Shown piece after piece: positions 35,415 to 45,172 of a stretch of 64,000 nt of DNA. Location: contig CAIUOG010000064.1 in assembly GCA_903900705.1 (NCBI GenBank), forward strand, positions 1-64,000, read 5' to 3'. The translations under genes and the position numbers were made by a program. Every line of letters starts with the position of its first letter. The first letter of the stretch is position 1. Source of the DNA: an uncultured Acidobacteriia bacterium. Its GTDB lineage: Bacteria; Acidobacteriota; Terriglobia; Bryobacterales; Bryobacteraceae. The notes below the pieces were generated by a model, which was given only the letters and a program-made list of their open reading frames with translations, was not told where the DNA came from and ran no database searches.

Positions 35415-35941
35415 TGCTCAAAACCGCGCTTCTTGCGATGACGATGGCGGGCGCTCTGTTCGGTGCGACAGGCGCTTATGACTTCACGATGAACTCGATT
35501 GACGGCAAAGCGACTCCGCTTGCGACCTTCCAGGGGAAAGTCACGCTGATTGTGAACGTTGCGAGTCAATGCGGTTACACGCCGCAGTATGCCGCGCTCG
35601 AAGCGGTGTACGAAAAGTATCGCGACAAGGGGTTTGTGATCGCCGGTTTCCCGGCCAACAATTTCGGCGGGCAAGAGCCGGGTTCGAACGAGGAGATCAA
35701 GCAGTTCTGCAGCCGGAAGTACAGCGTGAAGTTTCCGATGTTCTCCAAGATCTCCGTGGCGGGCGGGGATAAAGCTCCCCTGTACCAGTTCCTGACGGGC
35801 ACCATGGGCGGCGAAGTGCAGTGGAATTTCACCAAGTTCCTGGTGGATAAGAACGGCAAGGTGATCCAGCGGTTCGATTCGGCTGTGGAGCCGGATGCGC
35901 CGGAGGTTCTGGCGGCCATTGAGGCGGCGCTGAAAAAGTAG
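35414..35941 (+). CDS. Exported glutathione/thiol peroxidase
   Basis: A 175-residue peroxidase that reduces hydroperoxides. A short N-terminal export signal (LLAMTMAGALFGATG) suggests a periplasmic location. Family motifs are VNVASQCGYTPQY with a cysteine in the selenocysteine position, GFPANNFGGQEPGSNEEI and WNFTKFLVDKNG. The catalytic Cys, Gln, Trp and Asn are present. Bacterial Cys-type enzymes generally use thioredoxin instead of glutathione. Confidence 0.93.
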   Translation: MLKTALLAMTMAGALFGATGAYDFTMNSIDGKATPLATFQGKVTLIVNVASQCGYTPQYAALEAVYEKYRDKGFVIAGFPANNFGGQEPGSNEEIKQFCSRKYSVKFPMFSKISVAGGDKAPLYQFLTGTMGGEVQWNFTKFLVDKNGKVIQRFDSAVEPDAPEVLAAIEAALKK

Positions 35942-35953
35942 AGGGGCGTCTAT

Positions 35954-35989
35954 CCGGCCCGCGGGGTTCTTACCGCGGGACGGTTTTTT
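35954..35989 (+). terminator. Intrinsic terminator after the peroxidase gene
   Basis: CCGGCCCGCGG (35954-35964) pairs with CCGCGGGACGG (35973-35983) with one mismatch, followed by six T. The 3' arm and T-run lie within the last codons of the convergent purine nucleoside permease gene. Confidence 0.75.
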
Positions 35990-37013
35990 CGCAGTCGGCC
36001 CAGTGTTCGAGCAGATAATGGACGACCTTGCCGCCCACCAGCTGGGCGGCGTCGAGCGACGGCATGTAGGCGGAATACACCCCGCCCACCAGACCCTTGA
36101 TGCTCTCGGCCGGCGTTGAGCCGGGGGCTTCGCGGTCGAAGTTGCTGACGGTGCGGAGCACCAGGACGCGGTTCAGGTCCACGCGGCCCGCGTTCTTCAG
36201 GAACGTGAGCGACTGCATGGTGCCGGTGTCTTCCATGGCGGAAATCATGTAGTTGCCGGCGCCCGCCGTGTAGTACTTCACCCAGTCGTTCGCCCACGCG
36301 TCCATGCGAGCACCGTGCCAGAAGGTGCTGCCGGAGATGGTGTCGCCTTTCGCCACGAAGGGCGGCTTCAGAGCATTCGGGAAGCCTTCGAAACGCGCGC
36401 GCGACCGGCGGATCTGCTCGGTATCGGCCAGCTTCATATCGCGGGTCAGGCGGTAGGCCCAATCAACGAACGGCAGGTTGAGGGTGTAGAGCTCGCCTTC
36501 GAGATCCTTCTTCAGCGGCTGCTCGTAAGGGGTCTCCTTGCGCAGCGGGATCATGCCAGTGGACCAGTCGCGGGGGATGTCGCGCGCGTCCACTTCATAC
36601 GCCAGGTCGCCATCCAGCACGTGTTCGGCCCAGACCGCGGAGCCGAGCGAGACATCGGCCGGGTCGCCGCCGCCGATTCCCGCCACGAGGAAGTAGGCTT
36701 TCGAGAGGTCGAACCGGGGATCGAGCCCGAGCGCCATCACGGAGGCCGCGGCTTTGGCCGTGCCGACGCCGGTGACCATGCCCAGCACGCCATCCTTGTT
36801 CATCCGGACGTGGCGGTAGCCGGAGGGCATGGGGATGATCTGGTCGAGGTGTTCGCGCTCCACCCAGAGCTGGTACTCGCCGGGCGTGTCCCCGGTGTCC
36901 TCGCCGCGTTCGAACATGGCGATCACCACGACTTTCACGGGAATCGGCGCGGGTTTGGTCTGTGCGACGAGCGTCAGGGTAGAGGCGGCGAGCAGCAGGA
37001 GTGCTTTATTCAT
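35970..37013 (-). CDS. Purine nucleoside permease (NUP) family protein, exported
   Basis: A 347-residue protein from ATG 37013 with an N-terminal signal (NKALLLLAASTLTLVAQ) and no further clear membrane helices. It matches the NUP family: VKVVVIAMFERGEDTGDTPGE, GVLGMVTGVGTAKAAASVMAL, FLVAGIGGGDPADVSLGS, NYMISAMEDTGT and NRVLVLRTVSNFD. NUP proteins were named for nucleoside uptake in yeast, but the fold resembles nucleoside phosphorylases. Here a periplasmic nucleoside-binding or phosphorylase-like role is plausible. It overlaps the end of the adenosine deaminase gene by 8 bp, a clear operon. Confidence 0.85.
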   Translation of the reverse strand: MNKALLLLAASTLTLVAQTKPAPIPVKVVVIAMFERGEDTGDTPGEYQLWVEREHLDQIIPMPSGYRHVRMNKDGVLGMVTGVGTAKAAASVMALGLDPRFDLSKAYFLVAGIGGGDPADVSLGSAVWAEHVLDGDLAYEVDARDIPRDWSTGMIPLRKETPYEQPLKKDLEGELYTLNLPFVDWAYRLTRDMKLADTEQIRRSRARFEGFPNALKPPFVAKGDTISGSTFWHGARMDAWANDWVKYYTAGAGNYMISAMEDTGTMQSLTFLKNAGRVDLNRVLVLRTVSNFDREAPGSTPAESIKGLVGGVYSAYMPSLDAAQLVGGKVVHYLLEHWADCEKTVPR

Positions 37014-38400
37014 GGAATCCCCAGGTTCTTTCGGCGTAGCCCGAGACGACGGGCCGGAGGTGTTGCACGGCGGTCTTCCATTCGGGTGAGCTGAAGCGGC
37101 GTTCAAAGCCGGCCAGCGCGGCGTCGTATTCGCGGAGCATACGCTCTTTGAGCGGCGCTTCGGCAAAGGAATAGGTCAGGCTGTTGCGCCCCAGCTCCAC
37201 CATCTCTTTCCAGGTCAGATGGAAGTTGGTGACGGCGGTGTAGTATTCGTCGGTCATGTCGGAATCCCAGGAGCCGCGGTCGTCGGTATTGAGGCAGACG
37301 GGAATGCCGAAGCGCAGGTATTCGGGAAACGGGTGCTTTGAGGTGTCCGGCACGTAATCGAGGACGCGGTTGGAGACCAGATTGATCTCGACCAGGTACT
37401 TGTTGTTGCGCATGAGCAGCATGGTGTCCGGATCGGTGATGAGGTTGACGCCGTGGCCGATGCGGGAAGCGCCCAGCAGCAGGGTGTCGCGCACCTCGTG
37501 GCCGGGGCTGTCCTTCTCGCCGGCGTGGATGGAAAGCGGAATGTTGCTATAGGTGCGCCGCATTTTCCGGTAGGTTTCGAGGAAGCGCAGCGCGTAGCCC
37601 TTGTCGTTATCTTCCCGGCCCGCCATGTTGATGCCCACCCAGCGGTCGCGGTGGGCGGCGACCCAGGCGTACATGCTTTCGAGGCTCTGCTCGGCAGTGG
37701 GCGTGTAGCGGATGATCACGCCCTGGAACCGGAGGTTGACGCCGGTGGCTGTGGCGTCGCCCTGCTTCAGGCGGTCATTGATGATCCTGAAGGCTTCTTC
37801 GGAGGTGAGGGCTTTCCCGGTGGCGTCGATGTAACCGTTGATGCCGGCCTGCGATTCGATGTAGCGGACGCCCTCCGCGCCGAAGAGCTTCATGTTTTCC
37901 ACGATGACGTCGGCGGTGAGCCAGGGGTCGTGCGAGAGGTCTCCGAAACGGGGGACGATGCGCTCGAAGAACTCGTCGCGCGCCTCGCCGGGCTTATCGA
38001 GGATGAGGGAGGAGAGCCAGGCGGCTTTGGTTTCGGGGGAAAGGTCAGTGAGCGGCTGGTAGAGGGCCTTCCGGCAGTCACTGAGGGCTTCGAAATGGGC
38101 TTTCTGGATGGTGTAAAAGCGGGGCTGGGTGTCGATGGTGTCGGGGCAGTTGCCGAGGCGGGTCATCGTGTAAAACGAGTTGCGGGCCAGGGTTTTGGCG
38201 GAGGTCGCCTGGGCGTACCAGACTTTGGCCCAGGCGGCGAGGCCGTTGTGGTGGTGCAGGTCGCCACCCTTGGGCAGGGCGTAGAGGAAGGCGTAGAGTT
38301 CCGCAGGCGTGGCGGACTTCTTTATTTCCTCAAAGCGCGCGGAAAAGTCGGCGGCGGCGAGGCCGAGCGACGCCAATAACAGGAGGGTAATCGTCTTCAT
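37006..38400 (-). CDS. Exported adenosine deaminase
   Basis: A 464-residue metallo-deaminase starting MKTITLLLLASLGLAAADF, a signal peptide that bacterial cytosolic Add lacks. Catalytic features are the zinc-binding KGGDLHHHNG, SIHAGE, the RIGHGVNL motif and CLNTDDRGSW with the metal-binding aspartate. It should convert adenosine to inosine outside the inner membrane. Together with the co-transcribed NUP protein it forms a purine-scavenging pair. Confidence 0.88.
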   Translation of the reverse strand: MKTITLLLLASLGLAAADFSARFEEIKKSATPAELYAFLYALPKGGDLHHHNGLAAWAKVWYAQATSAKTLARNSFYTMTRLGNCPDTIDTQPRFYTIQKAHFEALSDCRKALYQPLTDLSPETKAAWLSSLILDKPGEARDEFFERIVPRFGDLSHDPWLTADVIVENMKLFGAEGVRYIESQAGINGYIDATGKALTSEEAFRIINDRLKQGDATATGVNLRFQGVIIRYTPTAEQSLESMYAWVAAHRDRWVGINMAGREDNDKGYALRFLETYRKMRRTYSNIPLSIHAGEKDSPGHEVRDTLLLGASRIGHGVNLITDPDTMLLMRNNKYLVEINLVSNRVLDYVPDTSKHPFPEYLRFGIPVCLNTDDRGSWDSDMTDEYYTAVTNFHLTWKEMVELGRNSLTYSFAEAPLKERMLREYDAALAGFERRFSSPEWKTAVQHLRPVVSGYAERTWGFHE

Positions 38401-38449
38401 GGCGCAAAACACTATTAATGCACGGTGCGCCGGATGTTGCGGCGATCGC

Positions 38450-40756
38450 TCAGTTCCGGAGCGGCTTGCCGGTCTTGAGCATGTGCTGCATCCTGGCCTG
38501 CGTTTCCCGGCGTCCGCACAGGCTGAGGAAGGCCTCGCGCTCGAGGTCGAGCAGATACTGCTCGGAAACCTGGGGTGAGCCGGTGAGACGGCCGCCACTC
38601 AGAACGTGTGCCAGTTTCTCGCCAATCACGGCGTCGTACTCGGAAATATAGCCGCCCTGGCGGGCCATCCAGACGCCCATCTTCATGAGCGCGTAGCCTT
38701 CTTCGCCGGAGACGGTGACGTCGGTGCGGGGCGCGCCGGGAGCGTGGGTCGGCACAAGCGAAAGCGCGAGTTGTTTGGCGTCTTCGATGAGGCGCTCCGG
38801 GTTCATGGAAATGCCGTCGCCATCGCGCAGATAGTTGAACTGGCGGGCTTCCGCGGCGCTGGTGGAGACCTTGCCGAAGCCGATCTGCTCGAAGATGTTC
38901 TTCACGTCGCGCGTGCGGGCGAGCATCTCCTTACAACCGCCACCGCCCGGAATCACGCCCACGCCGACTTCCACCAGCCCCATGTAGAGTTCCGCCGAAG
39001 CCTGAATCCGCGTGCAGTGCAGGGGCGTTTCGCAGCCGCCGCCGAGGGACATGCCGAACGGCGCGGCGACCACGGGTTTCGGCGCATACTTCAGGGCCAT
39101 GTTGAGCTGCTGGTAGCGATGGATGGCGAGATTCAGCTCATCCCACTCCTCTTCCTGGGCGGCCAGCAGCACCATCATCAGGTTTGCGCCCACGGAGAAG
39201 TTGTCGCCCTGGTTCCCGATCACCAGGGCGTCGAAATTGGTTTCGAGTTCGGCAAGCCCTGCGCGCATCATCTGCATGACGTCGTCACCCAGCGAATTCA
39301 TTTTGCTGTGGAATTCGCAGCAGAGGACGCCGTCGCCGAGGTCGATCAGGGAAGCTCCGGGGTTTGTTTTCACCACGCCGCGGGCGCGCTTCAGGTTGGA
39401 AAGAACCGTGATGCCGGGGCGCGGCGCGAGTTCCGCGTAGCCCGCGCCGTTGAGGTCGAAATACTCGGTTTTCGGCTGGCCGCCGGAATCGGCATCCCGA
39501 TAGAAAGATTTCGCGCCGGCCGAGCGCATCCGCTGGATATTTTCGGGCAGCGCGAAGCCATCCACTTCGAGGCGCTGCGCGGTCAGTTCGAAGCCCAGGG
39601 CGTCCCAAAGTTCAAACGGGCCCATCGTGTTGGCGTAGCCCCAGCGCATCGCCTGATCCACTTCCACGATGCGGTCTGAGATTTCCGGCACCCTGTGGGC
39701 GGCGTAGAGAACGTGGGTGCTGAGCAGCTGCCAGAGGAAGCGGCCCGCCTTGTCGTCGAGCGCGACCAGGGCTTTGAGCCGGTCGGCAAGTGGTTCGATT
39801 TTGCGGACGTGTTCGAGCGACGGGATGCGGGGCTTGTCTGCCGGGTGGTATTCCAGGGTCTTCCAGTTGAGCGCGTGAATCTCGCGATCCTTACCGACCC
39901 GTTTGTAGCAGCCCTGGCCACGCTTGTCGCCCAGCCAGCCGCGGCGGATCATGTCCATCAGGAAGGGCTGCATGGTGAAGTGGTGGCGGAACGGGTCGTC
40001 CGGCACGGCTTCGTAGAGGTTCTTCGTCACGTGGGCCCAGACGTCCAGGCCGACGATATCGAGCAGCCGGTAGCTGGCGCTCTTCGGGAGGCCGATCAGC
40101 TGGCCGGTGAGCAGATCCACTTCCTCAATCGTGAGGTCGTGTTCCACCGTCAGTTGCTGTACGCGCGAGCCGAAGAAGGAGCCAATGCGGTTGGCGATGA
40201 AGTTCGGCGTGTCTTTGCAGGGCACCACGCCCTTGCCAAGGTGCAGATCACAGAAGTGGCTGACGGCGGCGAGGATGTCCGGGCGTGTGGCCGGGCCGGG
40301 AATCACCTCGGCCAGGTGCAGGTAGCGGGGCGGATTGAAAAAGTGGGTGCCGAGGAAGTGCTCGCGGAATTCCGCGGGGAAGCCTTCCACAATCTGGCGG
40401 AGCGGGATGCCGCTGGTATTGCTGGAAACGATTGCGCCTGGGGCGCGGCGCCGCTGCACGCGTTCGTAGAGGGAGCGTTTGATTTCGAGGTTCTCGGAAA
40501 CGGCCTCGATGATCCAGTCGCAGTCCTTGATCTTTTCGAGATCGGCGTCGAAGCTGCCGGGGGTAATGAGGCGAACTCCGTCGGCGACGAAGAAGCCGCC
40601 GGGCCGGCTTTTGAGCGCGGAGTCCACCCCGGCGCGGGCGGCCGCGAGGTCAAGATCCAGCAGGACGGACGGAATCCGGGCGTTGGCGAACTGGGCGGCG
40701 ATGCGAGAACCCATGGTCCCCGCTCCGAGGACAGCGACACGGCGAATTGATTTCAT
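38450..40756 (-). CDS. FadN-like 3-hydroxyacyl-CoA dehydrogenase/enoyl-CoA hydratase
   Basis: A 768-residue beta-oxidation fusion in the FadN order, dehydrogenase first: NAD-binding GAGTMGSRIAAQFAN at the N-terminus, SNTSGIPL, EHFLGTHFFNPPRYLHLAE, and the C-terminal 3HCDH region. The enoyl-CoA hydratase part from ~480 contains NSLGDDVMQMM and GMSLGGGCETPLHCTRIQ. The usual fadA/fadE partners are not adjacent. It could degrade fatty acids, including unsaturated ones, but no link to the Pfa cluster can be shown. Confidence 0.9.
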   Translation of the reverse strand: MKSIRRVAVLGAGTMGSRIAAQFANARIPSVLLDLDLAAARAGVDSALKSRPGGFFVADGVRLITPGSFDADLEKIKDCDWIIEAVSENLEIKRSLYERVQRRRAPGAIVSSNTSGIPLRQIVEGFPAEFREHFLGTHFFNPPRYLHLAEVIPGPATRPDILAAVSHFCDLHLGKGVVPCKDTPNFIANRIGSFFGSRVQQLTVEHDLTIEEVDLLTGQLIGLPKSASYRLLDIVGLDVWAHVTKNLYEAVPDDPFRHHFTMQPFLMDMIRRGWLGDKRGQGCYKRVGKDREIHALNWKTLEYHPADKPRIPSLEHVRKIEPLADRLKALVALDDKAGRFLWQLLSTHVLYAAHRVPEISDRIVEVDQAMRWGYANTMGPFELWDALGFELTAQRLEVDGFALPENIQRMRSAGAKSFYRDADSGGQPKTEYFDLNGAGYAELAPRPGITVLSNLKRARGVVKTNPGASLIDLGDGVLCCEFHSKMNSLGDDVMQMMRAGLAELETNFDALVIGNQGDNFSVGANLMMVLLAAQEEEWDELNLAIHRYQQLNMALKYAPKPVVAAPFGMSLGGGCETPLHCTRIQASAELYMGLVEVGVGVIPGGGGCKEMLARTRDVKNIFEQIGFGKVSTSAAEARQFNYLRDGDGISMNPERLIEDAKQLALSLVPTHAPGAPRTDVTVSGEEGYALMKMGVWMARQGGYISEYDAVIGEKLAHVLSGGRLTGSPQVSEQYLLDLEREAFLSLCGRRETQARMQHMLKTGKPLRN

Positions 40757-40816
40757 CGGGAATCCCGTTTCGCAGTGTATCGAATCCCGCAGTATGAGCC
40801 CGGCGGTGTGAGAAGA

Positions 40817-41383
40817 CTACTGCTGCATGCGGCGCAGAAGCCAGGCGTGGGCGACGCGGATCTCGCGACCGATGGTGGCGACGGAAATATCCATGAGGTC
40901 GGCGATCTCCTGCGCGGTCATGCCGCCGAAGTAACGCATTTCCACAATTTTGGCTTTGCGGGCGTCCTGGAGGGCGAGAGCCTCCAGCGCATCGTGCAGC
41001 ATCAGGATCTCGACGGCGCTTTCGGGCGCGGCAGCGAGATCATCACGCAGGGTGACGGGGACGCCACCGCCGCCGCGCTTGGCGGCCGCCTTGCTGCGGG
41101 CGTGATCCACCAGAATGGTTCGCATCACCTGAGCAGCGAGGCCGAAGAACTGGGCGCGGTTCTGGAATTCAAGGCTTTCCTGGTCGGCGAGCTTGAGGTA
41201 GGCCTCGTGGACGAGGGCTGTCGGCTGGATGGTCTCTGAGCCGAAACCGCGCCGCAGGTGCGCGGCCGCGAGACGGCGCAGTTCGTCGTAAAGGATCGGG
41301 GTCAGGCTATCCAGCGCCGCCCGGTCGCCCTTGCTCCAGGACATCAACAACTGCGTGACTTCGTGTTTTTCCACCAGTAACAT
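40817..41383 (-). CDS. ECF-type RNA polymerase sigma factor (SigG/TIGR02999-like)
   Basis: A 188-residue sigma factor with region 2 (LYDELRRLAAAHLRRG, ALVHEAYLKLAD, FFGLAAQVMRTILVDHAR) and region 4 (MRYFGGMTAQEIADLMDISVATI.REI). The VHEAYLKL and ILVDHAR blocks identify the ECF_SigG group common in Acidobacteria and Planctomycetes. No anti-sigma gene is adjacent. The PEP-CTERM gene lies upstream on the same strand, 106 bp away, but a common function is not shown. Confidence 0.92.
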   Translation of the reverse strand: MLLVEKHEVTQLLMSWSKGDRAALDSLTPILYDELRRLAAAHLRRGFGSETIQPTALVHEAYLKLADQESLEFQNRAQFFGLAAQVMRTILVDHARSKAAAKRGGGGVPVTLRDDLAAAPESAVEILMLHDALEALALQDARKAKIVEMRYFGGMTAQEIADLMDISVATIGREIRVAHAWLLRRMQQ

Positions 41384-41489
41384 CCCGAGTTTACCCCCGA
41401 CAGAATCTGTCCCACCATGTAAAACGAAAAGGCGGGAGCAAATTGCTCATTCGGTCAGGGGTCCCCGGGACGTTTTTTGGAGTTTAGCC

Positions 41490-44459
41490 TCAAAACCGGC
41501 GTCGTTTGTACGCAAAAGCACCGGCCAGAAGAGTTGTCAGGCCGAAGAGCACCAGGGTTCCGGGTTCCGGCGCCTGGCTACCGTTCACGACTTCCAGCTG
41601 GATGTTTGAGGCGTTCACGATTTCGAGGAACGTGAGTCCGTTGCCGAAGGTGGGAAAGACAAAAGTGCTGAAGTTCCCGGTCAGGTTGCCGCCCCACGAC
41701 AGAATCGTGAACAGATCGCCGAGGGTGGGGATATAGCCGTTGATCAGATCGACTGCGAGAGTGCCGTCGAGCGAGACATTCCCGCCCACGGTGACCTGAT
41801 CATATTGATCGGGCGCGAGGCCGGCGAACTGGAGTTCCATCATGCCGGCGAAGTGCTGGGTGAGGTCGCCGGTGATCTGGAGGATGGCCGGGTCGCCCGG
41901 GGCGATGGTGCCGGCGTCGTTCACCACATTGCCATCGTAGGCGCCGCCGCCGCTGATGGACCCGCCTTCCAGTTCGATGGTGGCGGCGGAAAGCGTTCCG
42001 CCGGTATCCACGAATGTGGTTCCCCCGGTTTGGGTGTAGGCAACGCCGAGACCGGCAAGGACAGCCCCGTTGGCCACCAGAACCTGGCCCTGATTGGTGA
42101 ATTCTCCGCGCACAATCAGCGTGTCACCGCCGGTCAGATCGATGACGCCGGTGCTGCCGTTGGTGACGTCACCGGTGATATCCAGGGTGTTGCCCCCGTA
42201 GCCATCGCTGAAGATCAGGCCGTTGTTGACGAGGCCGGTACCGGTGGATATGGCGGAATAGGCCACGTAGTTCAGCAGGTTGTTGTTGGTGAGGCTGCCG
42301 GTGGTGGAGATGGAGGCGCTGCCGACAGAGGAGTCCATCCAGACAGAGCCGTTGTTCACCAGGGAGCCGGTCAGATAAATGGCGCCACCGCCCCAGTTCG
42401 TGTTGACGTTCAGGGCGCCGGTGTTGGCTACTGTCAGAATGCCGGAGAGCGGCGCGGCGTTCAGCACCGCGTTGCCCGCCACGCCGAAGGTGCCGCGAAT
42501 GTCCTGCAACTGGCCCAGGGCGTCCGTGCCCGCCGCGCCGTAGGAGATCTGCGCGAAACTTGCTTCGAGGCTGATGCTCTGGCCCTCATTCACGAGGCGG
42601 ATATGGCCGTCGCCGCCGCCGGGCGGGTCAAACAAAAGCTGGCCACCGATGTGGTAGTCGCCGCCGATGAGGGAACTCGTCGCAGCGTCGTAATTGGTGA
42701 GCGCGCCGCCGCGAAAATCCATGGTGGTTCCGAAGTCGGAGGTAATCACGCCGTAGTTGGTGAGGCCTTTCGCGGTGACGACGCCGCCGTAGAAAGAAGA
42801 GAGATAGACGTTGTTATCCGTGGGCGAGCCGAGCGTCATGGACCCGCCGATGGTGAGCGTGCTGCCGCCGTTGACGGTGGTGCTGGAACCGCTCCAGGAA
42901 GAACCGCCCTGCTGGTAGTTGCCGGTGACATTCAGGGTGCCGGAGTACAGTCCAACCGAACTGTAGGCGAACGGGGAGGCGGGCGCGGGGGCTGACAGGT
43001 TGCCGTTGATGGTGAGGGATGAATAGTCCTGCACCGTGATGCCGGTACTGGTGTTGCCGTCGGCGGTGGTCAGCGTCAGCGTGCCGCCGTCGGGCTGCAC
43101 ATAAAGGGTAGCCATGCCATCGAGCTTGAGCTGACTGCCATCAATGGAGGCGAGTTTCGTCAGCCCGTTGGTCGCGCCCGGGCCGTAGGACATGGATGCG
43201 GAACCGGTCAGGATGACGTCTGCGTTCTGCAGCCCCAGGATGTCTCCGCCGTGGACGCCGGCGCTCGGGTCATAAAGGAGGGCTCCATTCAGCTGCCAGG
43301 CTCCGCCGTTCAGAATGCCGGTTGCGGAGTCAAGATTTGTGAACGTACCTGTGCCACCGGAGCGGAAGTCAGCAATGCTGTTCGCCTCCACACTGATGTT
43401 GCCGTTGTTCGTGAGGCCCCGGGCTGTGATCGAGCCGCCGATGCCGGAGTCCTTAATGAACAGGTAGGAGTTGTCGATGTTGACAGTGCCGTCGACGGCG
43501 GCGGAGGCGCCGGAAACCGTTACAAACGTGCTGTTGGCCAGGGTCAGGACGCCGGCGTCCGGGTGCAGCGTGCGGGTTGCGATGCTGTCCAGAACAAGCT
43601 GGGAATGGGAGAGGCTGGAGAGTGTTCCGAGCGGGTCTGACTGAGCGCCGTTGGGTCCGTACAGCAATGCCGCGCCGCCGCCCGAAAGTGTCAGTTTGGT
43701 GTTGACGAAGTTATGAATATCGCCGCCGAAGCTGCCTGCGCCGGCGTCATAGAGCAACTGGCTGTTCGTGAGGTTGAGCAAGCCACCGGTCAGCGTGCCG
43801 TTGGTGCTGTCAAGATTCGTGAAGGCCCCGCCACGGAAATCGGCAACGCCGTTGGCGCCGTAGAGATAGCCGCCGGTGTTGTTGAAGCCTTTGGCGCTGA
43901 GCAGTGCGCCGCTGTAGACGGTGACGAAGCCGCCGCTGTTGTTGAAGCTGGAGGAGGCCGTCAGTTGCGACATGTTCTGCAGGCTCACGCTGCTGGAGTT
44001 GACCAGCGTGCCGCCGACGCTCACGACGGAACTGTTATCCAGACTGAGGAGCCGGGTATTGCTGAGGTTGCCACCAACGGAACCCATGGACTGGTTGCTG
44101 AACTGGAGGCGGCCCGCCGAGGTCACATCGCCTGCGACGGTGAGCGTTTTCCCGGCATTGGAATTCACAATGGATGAGGCGCCGAGGTTGAGAGTGTTGA
44201 TGGAGGCGGTGACGTCGAGAGCCAGCACGTTGGATGAGCCGGGCCCGATGGTGACATCCTCGACGCCGGAACCGGGGTAATGGACGACGCCCGTCCAGTT
44301 GGAGTCGCTCCAGTTCCCCGCGCCTCCGTTCCACGTGACCGTCCCGGCAACAGCCGGTGGCGGGGCGGCAAGCAGGCTCACGAGCAGGCACAGCAGCGTC
44401 TGGCGCAGCGGGCGCGAAAGCCGGAAGCCGGCACTCGAATTCGATCGGAAAGTTGTCAT
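41490..44459 (-). CDS. PEP-CTERM surface protein with autotransporter-like beta repeats
   Basis: A 989-residue exported protein with a basic N-terminus and the signal LLCLLVSLLAAPPPAVAG. The body is a Gly/Asn/Ser/Thr-rich series of right-handed beta-helix-like repeats (GLTNNGNISVEANS, FTNLDSATGILNGG, LTNYGVITSDFG). The C-terminus carries the PEP-CTERM sorting signal APEPGTLVLFGL, a transmembrane helix and KRRRF, so it should be processed by an exosortase and displayed on the surface. The exosortase is not in this window. Confidence 0.88.
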   Translation of the reverse strand: MTTFRSNSSAGFRLSRPLRQTLLCLLVSLLAAPPPAVAGTVTWNGGAGNWSDSNWTGVVHYPGSGVEDVTIGPGSSNVLALDVTASINTLNLGASSIVNSNAGKTLTVAGDVTSAGRLQFSNQSMGSVGGNLSNTRLLSLDNSSVVSVGGTLVNSSSVSLQNMSQLTASSSFNNSGGFVTVYSGALLSAKGFNNTGGYLYGANGVADFRGGAFTNLDSTNGTLTGGLLNLTNSQLLYDAGAGSFGGDIHNFVNTKLTLSGGGAALLYGPNGAQSDPLGTLSSLSHSQLVLDSIATRTLHPDAGVLTLANSTFVTVSGASAAVDGTVNIDNSYLFIKDSGIGGSITARGLTNNGNISVEANSIADFRSGGTGTFTNLDSATGILNGGAWQLNGALLYDPSAGVHGGDILGLQNADVILTGSASMSYGPGATNGLTKLASIDGSQLKLDGMATLYVQPDGGTLTLTTADGNTSTGITVQDYSSLTINGNLSAPAPASPFAYSSVGLYSGTLNVTGNYQQGGSSWSGSSTTVNGGSTLTIGGSMTLGSPTDNNVYLSSFYGGVVTAKGLTNYGVITSDFGTTMDFRGGALTNYDAATSSLIGGDYHIGGQLLFDPPGGGDGHIRLVNEGQSISLEASFAQISYGAAGTDALGQLQDIRGTFGVAGNAVLNAAPLSGILTVANTGALNVNTNWGGGAIYLTGSLVNNGSVWMDSSVGSASISTTGSLTNNNLLNYVAYSAISTGTGLVNNGLIFSDGYGGNTLDITGDVTNGSTGVIDLTGGDTLIVRGEFTNQGQVLVANGAVLAGLGVAYTQTGGTTFVDTGGTLSAATIELEGGSISGGGAYDGNVVNDAGTIAPGDPAILQITGDLTQHFAGMMELQFAGLAPDQYDQVTVGGNVSLDGTLAVDLINGYIPTLGDLFTILSWGGNLTGNFSTFVFPTFGNGLTFLEIVNASNIQLEVVNGSQAPEPGTLVLFGLTTLLAGAFAYKRRRF

Positions 44460-44629
44460 GGTGGAAATCCTGGGATAGGGCTACCTGCACATGCGCGGAA
44501 CAATCGTGAAACGGCTCACAGTTTTTTTGCGTATTTTCACTGAGGTCAGCAGGCGACCGGGCGGGAAGGGATTTCGCCCCCGTGTGATAACCTTGAGTTT
44601 CCATCCCATTTTCAGGAGTCGTCATCAGC

Positions 44630-45148
44630 ATGTTTCGTTCTCTGGCAATCCGTGCGGGCTTACTTTGCCTCGCTCTCACCCCGTTTGTGACCACTGCGGC
44701 CGCGCAGGTCAAAGTCGCCGTCGTCAATACGCAGAAGGCAATGGCGGACACGGACGAGTTGAAGAAGGCCTCGGCCGCCGTGGAAGCGAAGTACAAGCCG
44801 AAGCAGGATGAGCTGGCCAAGCTGCAGGCGGATCTCCAGTCCATTGAACAGCAACTGAACAGCGGCAAGCTGAATCAGCAGGGCACGGCTGAGTTGCAGG
44901 CCCAGGGCCAGCGGAAGCAGCGCGATGCGCAGCGCATCTCGGACGACCTGCAGGCGGATTTCGAGCGGGACCGCACGGAAATCCTCGGCAAGGCTTCGCA
45001 GAAGATGCAGAGCGTGATCACCAAGCTGGCCGAAGAGAAGGGTGTGGACGTGATTATCGACGCCGCGCAGACCCTTTACTTCAAGCCCGCGCTGGAACTC
45101 ACGGCGGAAGCGACCGCGGCATATAATAAAGCCAACCCCGCAAAGTAA
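44630..45148 (+). CDS. skp: Skp/OmpH periplasmic chaperone
   Basis: A 172-residue protein with a CAGGAG ribosome-binding site and a signal peptide (LCLALTPFVTTAAAQ). The start of the mature protein VKVAVVNTQKAMADTDELKKA is typical for Skp, which shields unfolded outer-membrane proteins on the way to BamA. The long central alpha-helical part (~40-140, rich in Lys, Gln and Glu) gives the tentacles of the trimer. bamA is not adjacent. Length fits the family. Confidence 0.9.
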   Translation: MFRSLAIRAGLLCLALTPFVTTAAAQVKVAVVNTQKAMADTDELKKASAAVEAKYKPKQDELAKLQADLQSIEQQLNSGKLNQQGTAELQAQGQRKQRDAQRISDDLQADFERDRTEILGKASQKMQSVITKLAEEKGVDVIIDAAQTLYFKPALELTAEATAAYNKANPAK

Positions 45149-45172
45149 GCTGTCGGGGTACTCCGGTATTCA

